64,000 bases of DNA from Nonomuraea sp. NEAU-A123 (lineage in GTDB: Bacteria; Actinomycetota; Actinomycetes; Streptosporangiales; Streptosporangiaceae): positions 99,715 through 163,714 of the forward strand of contig NZ_JAHFZZ010000025.1 of the NCBI RefSeq assembly GCF_018603905.1, given 5' to 3'. Position 1 is the first letter of the stretch, and each line of letters opens with the position of its first letter. Below the pieces are notes generated by a model. The model had not been told where the DNA came from and did no database searches. It worked only from the letters and a program-made list of their open reading frames with translations. Shown piece by piece: positions 1 through 7,728 of this stretch. Made by a program: the position numbers and the translations under genes.

Positions 1-63
1 GGCACGGGAGGCCGTCGCCTTGGACACCCCGGCCAGCGCGGCGACGTCCGCGAGTGTCGGCAC
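1..63 (-). CDS. LacI-family transcriptional regulator, N-terminus only (partial)
   Basis: Reading leftward from a GTG at 61-63, the 21 visible codons give MPTLADVAALAGVSKATASR and one more residue. This is the classic first helix-turn-helix of LacI/GalR regulators (T-x-x-D-V-A-x-x-A-G-V-S-x-x-T-x-S-R). A strong AAGGAGGA Shine-Dalgarno lies just upstream of the GTG. The rest of the gene, including the ligand-binding domain, lies outside the window. It diverges from the ABC transporter/adenosine deaminase operon, whose promoter carries two CG-centred palindromes of the LacI type, so it is the probable regulator of that operon. The family call is secure for the DNA-binding part only. Confidence 0.8.
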   Translation of the reverse strand, partial: MPTLADVAALAGVSKATASRA

Positions 64-106
64 TGATCCTCCTTGAGTCGTCGTTACACGGAATTCACAC
101 AGGGGT

Positions 107-170
107 TTGTGCGCGGGGCCGCTCATAATCTATGGTCAGGCTTCATGGAACCGGTTCCGCAACCGGTTCC
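107..170 (+). promoter_or_regulatory. Operon promoter with twin LacI-type operators
   Basis: A candidate promoter TTGTGC (107-112), 18-bp spacer and TATGGT (131-136) predicts transcription starting near 143-145. GGAACCGGTTCC at 147-158 is a perfect palindrome. The next 12 bases (159-170) repeat its core, with AACCGGTT at 161-168. The two centres are 12 bp apart and sit on the expected start site, so a bound LacI-family dimer would block initiation. CG-centred palindromes of this kind are typical LacI-family sites; that the divergent regulator binds here is an inference. Confidence 0.6.
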
Positions 171-1023
171 ACACAAGCGTACGCCACTGAGAAAGGACGC
201 CGACATCTCCCGCAAATCGGCCTTTCTACTGGTGCCTGGTCTCGTCCTTCTCGTGGCAGGTTTCCTCATCCCCTCCGCCGCGATGCTCTTCGCGCCGCCG
301 GACGTGCCGACCAGCAAGATCTTCGCACGCCTGGGCGAGATGCTCACGGACTCCTACGACCTGGAGGTGATCGGGCGCACGGTCGGGCTGGCCCTGGCTG
401 TCACGATCATCTGCGTCGTCCTCGGCTTTCCCATCGCCTACTGGCTCGCCCGCTCGCCGTCACGCTGGAGCGGGGTCTTCCTGGCAGTGGCGATCTTCCC
501 ATTGATGCTGAGCAACGTGGTGCGGACGTTCGGCTGGCTGGTGATCCTCGGCTCCAAGGGGGCGCTCGGCCAGTTGCTCGTTCAGCTCGGCATCGTCGAC
601 GTGGCGCCGCAGCTGCTCTACACCAAGCTGGCGATCGTCCTGGGTCTCACCCAGCTGTTCCTGCCGCTGGCGATCATCTCCTGCTACTCGGCCGTCGCCC
701 AGGTCGATCCCGGCCTGGACGACGCCTCGCGCGGGCTCGGCGGGAGCAGGATCCGCACGATGTGGAACATCGTCATCCCGCTGACCATGCCGGGCATCGT
801 GGTGGCCGCCACCCTGGTCTTCGCGGGGTCCGTCACCGCCTACACCACGCCTTATCTGCTCGGCGGGTCCAGTCAGCGGATGCTCTCCACGCAGCTCTTC
901 AACTACGCCAGCACCACGGTCGACTGGGCCTCCGCCTCGGCGACGGCGCTCATCATGACGGTCCTGGTCTTCCTGGTCTCCGGGCTGTCCTCGCTGATCG
1001 GGCGGAAGGGGGCCACCTCATGA
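145..1023 (+). CDS. ABC transporter permease, PotB-like
   Basis: An inner-membrane channel subunit of a spermidine/putrescine-type (PotB/PotH) importer, 292 aa from the ATG at 145. It has about six hydrophobic segments, the first near residues 26-46. The cytoplasmic coupling loop is near residues 191-211 (DDASRGLGGSR followed by IRTMWNIVIP), matching the EAA loop that contacts the ATPase. The start is uncertain: an upstream TTG at 73 keeps the frame but lies before the predicted promoter. ATG 145 coincides with the predicted transcription start, which would make the mRNA leaderless. A GAAAGGA at 191-197 precedes no standard in-frame start codon. It overlaps the next permease by ATGA. The substrate is unknown; the linked deaminase suggests a purine nucleoside or related amine. 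Confidence 0.8.
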   Translation: MEPVPQPVPHKRTPLRKDADISRKSAFLLVPGLVLLVAGFLIPSAAMLFAPPDVPTSKIFARLGEMLTDSYDLEVIGRTVGLALAVTIICVVLGFPIAYWLARSPSRWSGVFLAVAIFPLMLSNVVRTFGWLVILGSKGALGQLLVQLGIVDVAPQLLYTKLAIVLGLTQLFLPLAIISCYSAVAQVDPGLDDASRGLGGSRIRTMWNIVIPLTMPGIVVAATLVFAGSVTAYTTPYLLGGSSQRMLSTQLFNYASTTVDWASASATALIMTVLVFLVSGLSSLIGRKGATS

Positions 1024-1807
1024 AGCGGCCGATCACAGCGGCGCTCGCGGTCATCGGCTACGTCATCATGATCGTGCCGATCATCTTCGTGGTCGCCACC
1101 GCCTTCACGGCGGGAAGCACCCTGAGGTTCCCGCCCGACGGGATCTCGCTGCGCTGGTTCGACGAGGCGCTCGGCTACGAGCCGTTCATCGAGGCCGCGA
1201 TCTCCAGCCTGGAGCTCGCCGTGCTCGCCACCGCGCTCGCGCTGCTGCTCGGCGTGCCCGTCACGCTGGCCATCCACCGGGGCAAGCTGCCTGGCAAGGG
1301 CCTGGTCGAGGGGTTGTTCCTGTCGCCGCTCATCGTCCCTGAGCTGGTCGTCGGCCTCGCGCTGTTCCAGCAGCTGATGGTCGGCCTGGGCCTGGACAAC
1401 TTCAGCACCCTGCTGGTCGGGCACACGGCGCTGATGCTGCCTTACGCGGTACGCGTGACCGGCGCCTCGCTCGCGCTGGCCGACCCCGTGCTGGAGGAGG
1501 CCGCCCGGGGTCTCGGTGCCTCGCCGCTGCGCGCGTTCTTCAACGTGACGTTGCCCGTCCTGCGTCCGGGAATCTTCTCTGCCGGGCTGCTCAGCATGGT
1601 CACGTCCGTCAACAACGTGCCGCTGTCGCTCCTGCTGCAGGGCCGCGACTTCCGGACGCTGCCGGTGACGATGCTCGACTACGTACAGCAGTCCTATGAC
1701 CCGATGGTCGCCGCCGCTTCCACCCTCATCCTGGCCGCCACCGTGGTCATCGCGGTGATCGCCGAGCGCACGGTCGGATTCGCCAAGATCTTCGGAGGGA
1801 TCAACCA

Positions 1808-1811
<4 letters not shown>
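1020..1811 (+). CDS. ABC transporter permease, PotC-like
   Basis: The second membrane subunit of the same importer (PotC/PotI type), 263 aa. Its ATG overlaps the stop of the preceding permease in an ATGA, which implies translational coupling. It has a hydrophobic N-terminal helix at about 8-30, further membrane segments, and an EAA-type loop near residues 159-179 (EEAARGLGASP, then LRAFFNVTLPV). It overlaps the ATPase gene, again by ATGA. Length and helix spacing are normal for the family. It forms the heterodimeric translocation pore with the upstream permease. Confidence 0.82.
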
Positions 1812-2785
<974 letters not shown>

Positions 2786-2818
2786 ATCCCGCTGAATTCC
2801 GCTGAAAGAAGGAACCCC

Positions 2819-3871
2819 ATGCCCACGCGCCGTGCCGTACTGGCCGCTGCCCTGACAGTGCTCGCCGCAGCCGGATGCTCCGGCTCCGGTTCCGGTGAGA
2901 AGCAGGCCGATCAGCAGACCATCGTCGTCAGCACCTTCCCCTTCGGGGTGAAGGAGTTCGAGCAGGCGGTCGTCGCTCCGTTCACCAAGCAGACGGGAAT
3001 CAAGGTCGAGCTGGACACCGGGTCCAACGCCGACCGGCTGTCGAAGCTGAAGCTCACCAAGGGCAAGCCGGAGGCGGACGTGGTGCTGATCTCCGACTAC
3101 TTCGCCGCGCTCGGGCAGAAGGACGGCCTCTTCCAGAAGGTCGACGTGCCCAACATCAAGGAGCTCGCGCCGTTCGCGACCGAGGGCACCTACGAGGGGC
3201 CGGCCTACACGCACCAGCTCAACGGGATCATCTACAACACCGGCAAGCTCAGTCAGAAGCAGGCCGCCGACTGGGCGCTGTTCGCGAACGCGGCGAACAA
3301 GGGAAAGGTCGCGCTTCCCGATATTTCGGTGACCGCCGGACAACTCATGGTCTCGGGGGTGGGTGAGTCGTACGGCAAGGGCCCCTATGACATCGACACC
3401 TCGTTGAAGACCCTGGCCGGTTGGGCGCCGAACGTCCTGCAGTTCTACACCTCCTCGACCGAGGTCACGAACCTGCTGAACCAAGGCGAGATCGTCGCTG
3501 CCGACGCGCTGAGCGGCTTCGCCACCAAGCTCGTCACCTCGGGCGAGCCGATCGCCTGGACGGCTCCCGCCAAGGGCCGCTACATGGCCACCAACCGGGC
3601 GATGATCCCCAAGGGCGCGCAGAACCAACAGGGAGCGGCGAAGTTCATCGACTACATGCTGTCGGCCGAGGCGCAGAGCGCCATGGCGAAGGCCGTCGGT
3701 GACCTGCCCACGAACCTGAAGGCCGAGATCCCGGCCGACATCGCCAAGGTGACGGGCGAGGCGGCGAAGGACCCCGTGGCCGCCGGGTTCAAGACCCTCG
3801 ACCCCGCCCAGCTCGTCGACACCCGCACCACCTGGGTCGACCGCTTCACCCGCGAGGTGGCCGGCAAGTGA
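2819..3871 (+). CDS. ABC transporter substrate-binding lipoprotein, PotD/ThiB-like
   Basis: The extracytoplasmic binding protein of the importer, 350 aa. The N-terminus is a lipoprotein signal: MPTRR, a hydrophobic stretch, then LAAAGC with the lipidated Cys at residue 20. The mature part follows the two-lobed fold of family 8-like solute-binding proteins (ADVVLISDY near residues 80-90, a hinge pattern LNGIIYNTGKL). RBS AAGAAGGAA precedes the ATG. The stop overlaps the next gene by GTGA, which ties the deaminase to the transporter. The ligand cannot be read from sequence. Polyamine-like importers also carry thiamine, iron or opines, so nucleoside transport is inferred from context. Confidence 0.82.
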   Translation: MPTRRAVLAAALTVLAAAGCSGSGSGEKQADQQTIVVSTFPFGVKEFEQAVVAPFTKQTGIKVELDTGSNADRLSKLKLTKGKPEADVVLISDYFAALGQKDGLFQKVDVPNIKELAPFATEGTYEGPAYTHQLNGIIYNTGKLSQKQAADWALFANAANKGKVALPDISVTAGQLMVSGVGESYGKGPYDIDTSLKTLAGWAPNVLQFYTSSTEVTNLLNQGEIVAADALSGFATKLVTSGEPIAWTAPAKGRYMATNRAMIPKGAQNQQGAAKFIDYMLSAEAQSAMAKAVGDLPTNLKAEIPADIAKVTGEAAKDPVAAGFKTLDPAQLVDTRTTWVDRFTREVAGK

Positions 3872-4941
3872 ACCTTGACCTGATGCCCAAGGTCGATCTG
3901 CACTGCCACCTCATCGGCACCGTACGCGCCTCGACCTTCGCCGAGCTGGCCAGGCGGGAGAGGCTCGACCTGCCCGACACGCCGGAGCGGATCTACGCGG
4001 ATGTGAACTCGCTGCCGCCGGACCCGGCGCTCTACCTGAACACCCGGATCCCGGTTCCGCAGGGCAGGAGCGCGGACGAGCCCGAGGTCTCCTACTCGCT
4101 GTTCCAGGTGTCGTCGTGGGTTGTCCAGGTCCTGCGCGAGGCTGACGATCTCACCAGGATCACCTATGAGGCATTCGAGAACGCCCACCGGACCAGCGCG
4201 ACCAGACATCTCGAGGTCTCCTTCGACGCGCTGACCGGACATCAGGAGAAGCTCGGGTACGCCACGGTGATCGAGGCGTACGCCGAGGGCATCAGGATGG
4301 CGGAACGCGACTTCGGCATGTCGGGCAGGCTCATCGCGGCCGTCGACCGGAGCAAGTCGGGCGAGGAGGCGCTCTCCTGGATACGCACGGTCGCGGACCA
4401 CCCGCACGACTACGTGGCAGGCATCGGGCTGGACAACCTGGAGACCGCCGGGCCGCCCGAGCGGTTCGAGGCCGCCTTCCGGCTCGCCGGTGAGGCCGGG
4501 CTGCGCCGTACCGCTCACTCCTCCGAGCACGCGCCCGTCGCCGTCAACACGGTCACCTGTCTCGACGTACTCGGGTGCGACCGGATCGACCACGGCTACT
4601 TCGTACTCGAGGACGACGAGGTCGTCGCCAGGGTCAGGGATGAGCAGATCCCGTTCACCGTCATCTCGACCACCTCGCGGCGCTCGTGGCGGCCGTGGCG
4701 GCGGGCGTCGATCGCGGCGATGCTCGAGGCCGGGCTCAACGTCATTCCCGCTTCCGACGACCCTGGGATGTTCCCGACATCGCTGGCGAACGAGTATCGG
4801 ATCCTCTCCGATCAGCTCGCCGTACCGGATGAGCGGCTGCGTGCGATGGCACTGGCCGGGGTGGAGGCGTGCTGGCTGCCGAAGCCCGAGAAGGACGCGC
4901 TGCGCAAGCGCTTTGAGGGCGAACTCGCCGGCGCGGAGTAA
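3868..4941 (+). CDS. Adenosine deaminase-like amidohydrolase
   Basis: A 357-aa zinc-dependent deaminase of the adenosine deaminase (ADA) family, which hydrolyses the 6-amino group of adenosine or related purines. Metal and catalytic residues are in order: HxH at residues 12 and 14 (DLHCHL), HSSE at 217-220 (in place of the commoner HAGE), DHG with His242, and SDDPGMF with Asp297/298. The region STTSRRSWRPWRR replaces the CPTSN segment of canonical ADA, so the substrate may be a modified purine or another cyclic amidine. The GTG start overlaps the binding-protein stop (GTGA), making it the last gene of a five-gene operon. The role is probably nucleoside salvage or use as a nitrogen source. Confidence 0.8.
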   Translation: MNLDLMPKVDLHCHLIGTVRASTFAELARRERLDLPDTPERIYADVNSLPPDPALYLNTRIPVPQGRSADEPEVSYSLFQVSSWVVQVLREADDLTRITYEAFENAHRTSATRHLEVSFDALTGHQEKLGYATVIEAYAEGIRMAERDFGMSGRLIAAVDRSKSGEEALSWIRTVADHPHDYVAGIGLDNLETAGPPERFEAAFRLAGEAGLRRTAHSSEHAPVAVNTVTCLDVLGCDRIDHGYFVLEDDEVVARVRDEQIPFTVISTTSRRSWRPWRRASIAAMLEAGLNVIPASDDPGMFPTSLANEYRILSDQLAVPDERLRAMALAGVEACWLPKPEKDALRKRFEGELAGAE

Positions 4942-4960
4942 TCGGCATCTGAAGCTGCTA

Positions 4961-4994
4961 CTGGTCACGGTCCTCGTCGAAGGGCCGTGACCAG
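4961..4994 (+). terminator. Hairpin terminator of the transporter/deaminase operon
   Basis: A perfect 10-bp stem CTGGTCACGG / CCGTGACCAG (4961-4970 and 4985-4994) with a 14-nt loop lies 20 bases after the deaminase stop. There is no U-run, which is usual for actinomycete terminators. Confidence 0.6.
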
Positions 4995-5023
4995 CAATGA
5001 CGCAACTGACCTAACAGCGGCGT

Positions 5024-5296
5024 GTGATGCTCGACGCGACGGTCCTTCCGCCCCGGCTGGTGGCCCGCACCCGAGTACCGGTGGATGCGGCGCTGGCCGG
5101 GCTGCTCGCCGTCGTCGCCGAGGCCATGGCGGCCGGCACGTGGACGCGGCTCAAGGCCTGCCGGGAGCCGAGCTGCCGGTGGGCCTACTACGACTACTCC
5201 CGCAATCGGCGCCGCACCTGGTGCTCAATGGACCTTTGCGGAAACCGCGCCAAAGCCCGCGCCTCGCACCACCGCAAATCCACCGCGCGACCTTGA
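5024..5296 (+). pseudogene. CGNR zinc-finger protein, C-terminal remnant
   Basis: The translation contains the full C-terminal zinc finger of CGNR proteins: LKACREPSCRWAYYDYSRNR, then WCSMDLCGNRAKARA, giving a C-x4-C...C-x4-CGNR zinc site. Family members are normally about 180-200 aa with an N-terminal ABATE domain. Here only about 90 codons remain and the N-terminal domain is absent, so this is probably a truncated DNA-binding regulator. A GTG at 5024 or ATG at 5027 could still start a short finger-only protein. No partner gene is evident. Confidence 0.6.
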
Positions 5297-5385
5297 TCGC
5301 GGTACGGCCCACGCGCTCATCCGTCTCGATGCATGGCCGGCGGCGGTCCGCCCACGAGCTTGCCGGCACCGGCAGAGGTGGGCCG

Positions 5386-6015
5386 TCAACCTCGGCGGTC
5401 GGAGGCGGACGAGTCCAGTTCGTCTGCACGGCGGAGGTCCTTGGGGCGGCCTATGGCGCGGCGCATCTGGATCAGGTCTTTTCGGGAGACGTAGTGAACT
5501 TCCAGGCCGCCCGGGTCGACTGCGGTGATCGCGCGGTCGAGGAACTCTCGGGCGTCAAGGTTGCCCCAGGGGAGCGCCGGGGTGCAGCAGTCGCCGCCGG
5601 CTTCGGGTGAGGTGAACTGCACTTTGGGGCGGAGAAAGCAATCCGGGTGAGTTGCCAGAGGGTTGCCCTTTTCGTCGGCGAGCTGGGCGTTGACGGAGGT
5701 GAAGGCGGCCGCCAGGGCTGGGGTGTGGGCCGGGGTGCCGTCCCAGAGCAGGTCCAGATCGCCGGTCAGTTCGGTGGATCCGTGCATGATGCCGGCGACC
5801 TGCCCGATCACTACGGCCTGGACGCCGTTGCGGTGGAGGGCTTCGAGCAGCGGGAACGGGTCGAACCCGAGGGCACCGTCCGTGCCGATCGTGCCGACGT
5901 CGTCGTCGGCGTCCTCGTGACCCAGGCCGGTGGCCGCCCGGTTCAGGGCCAGTTCACGGGTGCGTCGTGCGGCGGCGCGGAGTCGTTCCAGCGGTTCGTC
6001 GATCATCCGATCCAT
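5386..6015 (-). CDS. Nucleotidyltransferase-like protein
   Basis: About 209 aa from the ATG at 6015 (a second ATG lies at 6006). The central pattern VVIGQVAGIMHGSTELTGDL followed by DLLWDG matches the glycine-serine...Asp-x-Asp core of nucleotidyltransferase-fold proteins related to AbiEii-type or MNT enzymes. The C-terminal region (VHYVSRKDLIQMRRAIGRPK) is the helical part typical of these small proteins. Such folds occur as toxins of toxin-antitoxin pairs, but no antitoxin-like partner is visible on either side. The first 60 residues are charged and low in recognisable motifs. Function beyond the fold is unknown. The reading frame stays open further upstream but without a good ribosome binding site. 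Confidence 0.6.
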   Translation of the reverse strand: MDRMIDEPLERLRAAARRTRELALNRAATGLGHEDADDDVGTIGTDGALGFDPFPLLEALHRNGVQAVVIGQVAGIMHGSTELTGDLDLLWDGTPAHTPALAAAFTSVNAQLADEKGNPLATHPDCFLRPKVQFTSPEAGGDCCTPALPWGNLDAREFLDRAITAVDPGGLEVHYVSRKDLIQMRRAIGRPKDLRRADELDSSASDRRG

Positions 6016-6481
6016 GCAACACCCGGCCGCGCTCACGGCGCACTCGAATTTCTTAGAGGGGCGGTCTCCTCCGCCCGGCGGATCGGGCGCTTCAGACTCG
6101 GGGTGCGTAATGCGACTGTGGTGCGGCGACCTGTCCGCCGCGGCCGGTGTTCTGAAGCTCACCAGGCGGGTCGGCGATCTATACGGCCAGGCCGCCGCGA
6201 CACGTAAATCAGACGGTGACCCACAGGGCCCAGCCGGGAGTTTGCCGTGGTCGCTGCACGTCCTGATTCTCGCGTAGATCGCGTAGATGTAGGTCTCCTG
6301 CGCCGTCACCGGCCCAGCAAGCCGCCCATCCGCATCCAGAACGCGTACCTGTCGGAGGAGATCCCTGAGATCGCAAAGGAGCATGGTCTCGGTCCGGATG
6401 GTGAGGTCGGCGCGTCGCCTCACATTGTGCGGGGCTGTGTCGTCGTACCGATGAACCGAACGCGAAGGAAGGAAACCGATC
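6016..6481. other. Intergenic region without a recognised gene
   Basis: This is the spacer between the leftward nucleotidyltransferase-like gene and wrbA. Open frames here have no recognisable motifs, and coding on either strand would overlap neighbouring promoters. A short direct repeat (GCGTAGATCGCGTAGAT) lies near 6274-6290. The last 25 bases hold an A/G-rich ribosome binding site for wrbA. Confidence 0.4.
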
Positions 6482-7090
6482 ATGGAACCCGTGAAGGTCG
6501 CGATCATTTACTACAGTGCGACAGGCACCGTGCATGCCTTGGCGCAAGCCCTCGCCGAGGGCGCGGAGAAGGCCGGCGCACACGTGCGACTGCGCAAGGT
6601 CGCCGAAACGGCCCCGCCGGAGGCGATCAGCGCCAGGCCGGAGTGGGCCCTGCACCTGCAGGACACCGCCGACGTCACCGAGGCCGGCCATGACGACCTG
6701 GAGTGGGCCGACGCGGTGCTCTTCGGCACCCCTTCTCGCTTCGGCAACCCGGCCAACCAGCTCAGGCAGTTCATCGACACCACCGGTCCCCTGTGGTTCC
6801 AGGGCAAGCTCGCGGACAAGGTGTACTCGGCTTTCACCGCCTCCAACACCGCCCACGGCGGACAGGAATCCACCCTCCTGGCCCTGGGGAACACCTTCTA
6901 CCACTGGGGCGGCATCATCGTGCCCCCCGGCTACACCGACCCCATCCAGTTCCAGTCAGGCAACCCCTACGGCACCTCCCACGTGACCGGCGACGGCCCA
7001 CCCAGCGAGGTGACCTTGCAGGCGGCTCGCCACCAGGCCCGCCGCGTCGTCGACACCGCGGCCGCGCTCAAGGCCGGCCGCGCCGCCTGA
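6482..7090 (+). CDS. wrbA: NAD(P)H:quinone oxidoreductase, WrbA family
   Basis: A 202-aa flavodoxin-fold protein that uses FMN and NAD(P)H for two-electron reduction of quinones, in the cytosol or peripheral to the membrane. The FMN phosphate loop YYSATGTVHALA is at residues 9-20. The loops around the isoalloxazine ring are FGTPSRFGNPANQLRQF (residues about 80-96) and the family-specific TASNTAHGGQESTLL. GHHWGG-type sequence is replaced by HWGGIIVPPGY. An AAGGAAGGAAA ribosome binding site precedes the ATG. Length is normal. It stands alone, separated by 47 bases from the next gene. Confidence 0.88.
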   Translation: MEPVKVAIIYYSATGTVHALAQALAEGAEKAGAHVRLRKVAETAPPEAISARPEWALHLQDTADVTEAGHDDLEWADAVLFGTPSRFGNPANQLRQFIDTTGPLWFQGKLADKVYSAFTASNTAHGGQESTLLALGNTFYHWGGIIVPPGYTDPIQFQSGNPYGTSHVTGDGPPSEVTLQAARHQARRVVDTAAALKAGRAA

Positions 7091-7137
7091 TCCAGCACGC
7101 GTCTGGTTGCGGTCAGAATTCTTGAACGGAGGATGCG

Positions 7138-7566
7138 ATGACTACGAACGATTCCGAGGTTAGGGCGTTCTTGGACAGTCGAGTCGATGCCTGCCAGAAA
7201 AAGGACATTGATCGACTCATGTCACATTATTCTTCCGACATCGTTTATTACGATGTCGTGCCACCTCTCCAGTTCGCGGGATCCGATGAAGTCCGCGGCA
7301 ACTTTGTGCGGTGGTTTGATGAATACGACGGCCCCATCGGCCTGGAAACGCACGACCTCACCGTTGTGACGAGCGCAGACGTCGCGTTCGCGCACATGCT
7401 TCACCTAGACAGCGGAACGCGTAAGAACGGGCTCCAGAGCGCGATATGGGTACGATCGACCGTCTGTTGCCGACGGTCGAATGACAAGTGGTTGATCACG
7501 CACGAACATATCTCAGTGCCGATCAACCCTCAGAACCTTCAAGCCTGGTTTCCGCCGGGGATGTGA
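7138..7566 (+). CDS. NTF2/SnoaL-like fold protein
   Basis: 142 aa with an NTF2-like (SnoaL/ketosteroid isomerase) pattern: an N-terminal helix with VRAFLDSRVDACQKKD, then YYDVVPPLQFAG and a C-terminal strand pair KWLITHEHISVPI. Proteins of this type are isomerases, cyclases or small-molecule binders. The aromatic- and histidine-lined pocket is visible but no specific substrate is implied. RBS GGAGG at 7128-7132 fits the ATG. The coding sequence is clearly richer in A and T than its neighbours and uses codons such as ATT, TTT and AAA that are rare elsewhere, which suggests recent acquisition. Confidence 0.65.
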   Translation: MTTNDSEVRAFLDSRVDACQKKDIDRLMSHYSSDIVYYDVVPPLQFAGSDEVRGNFVRWFDEYDGPIGLETHDLTVVTSADVAFAHMLHLDSGTRKNGLQSAIWVRSTVCCRRSNDKWLITHEHISVPINPQNLQAWFPPGM

Positions 7567-7633
7567 GCCAGGCCGATGATGCAGATCCGGTTCGGCGACC
7601 CCGGCCTGGCCGAGCTGGGTAGCGGACCGGAAT

Positions 7634-7660
7634 GGGGCGCCGCGCTGGTTGCGGCGCCCC
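7634..7660. terminator. Bidirectional hairpin terminator
   Basis: GGGGCGCCGC / GCGGCGCCCC form a perfect 10-bp stem around a 7-nt loop. It lies between two converging genes (the NTF2-like gene and the long membrane-protein gene), so it can end both transcripts. Confidence 0.6.
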
Positions 7661-7728
7661 AGGACACGACCGGCCTGATCTTCTAGACGTGACCGCGACC
7701 GACATCAGCACGAGTGATGAGGACTTCG

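Noticed and set aside
455..520. Repeat-like Pro/Ala/Lys residues of the caspase protein (residues 455-520) considered as a DNA repeat
   Set aside because: The DNA between about 11820 and 12010 is only a low-complexity linker with irregular units, not a tandem repeat array. The coordinates given here are protein residues.
132..1019. Long rightward frame ahead of the second permease start
   Set aside because: The sequence is Arg/His/Gly-rich shadow coding of the first permease. The true gene starts at the ATGA overlap at 1020.
7576..7686. 36-codon frame after the NTF2-like gene (MMQIRFGDPGLAELGSG...)
   Set aside because: Vaguely like the start of HigB/RelE toxins, but too short. It also runs through the bidirectional terminator hairpin.
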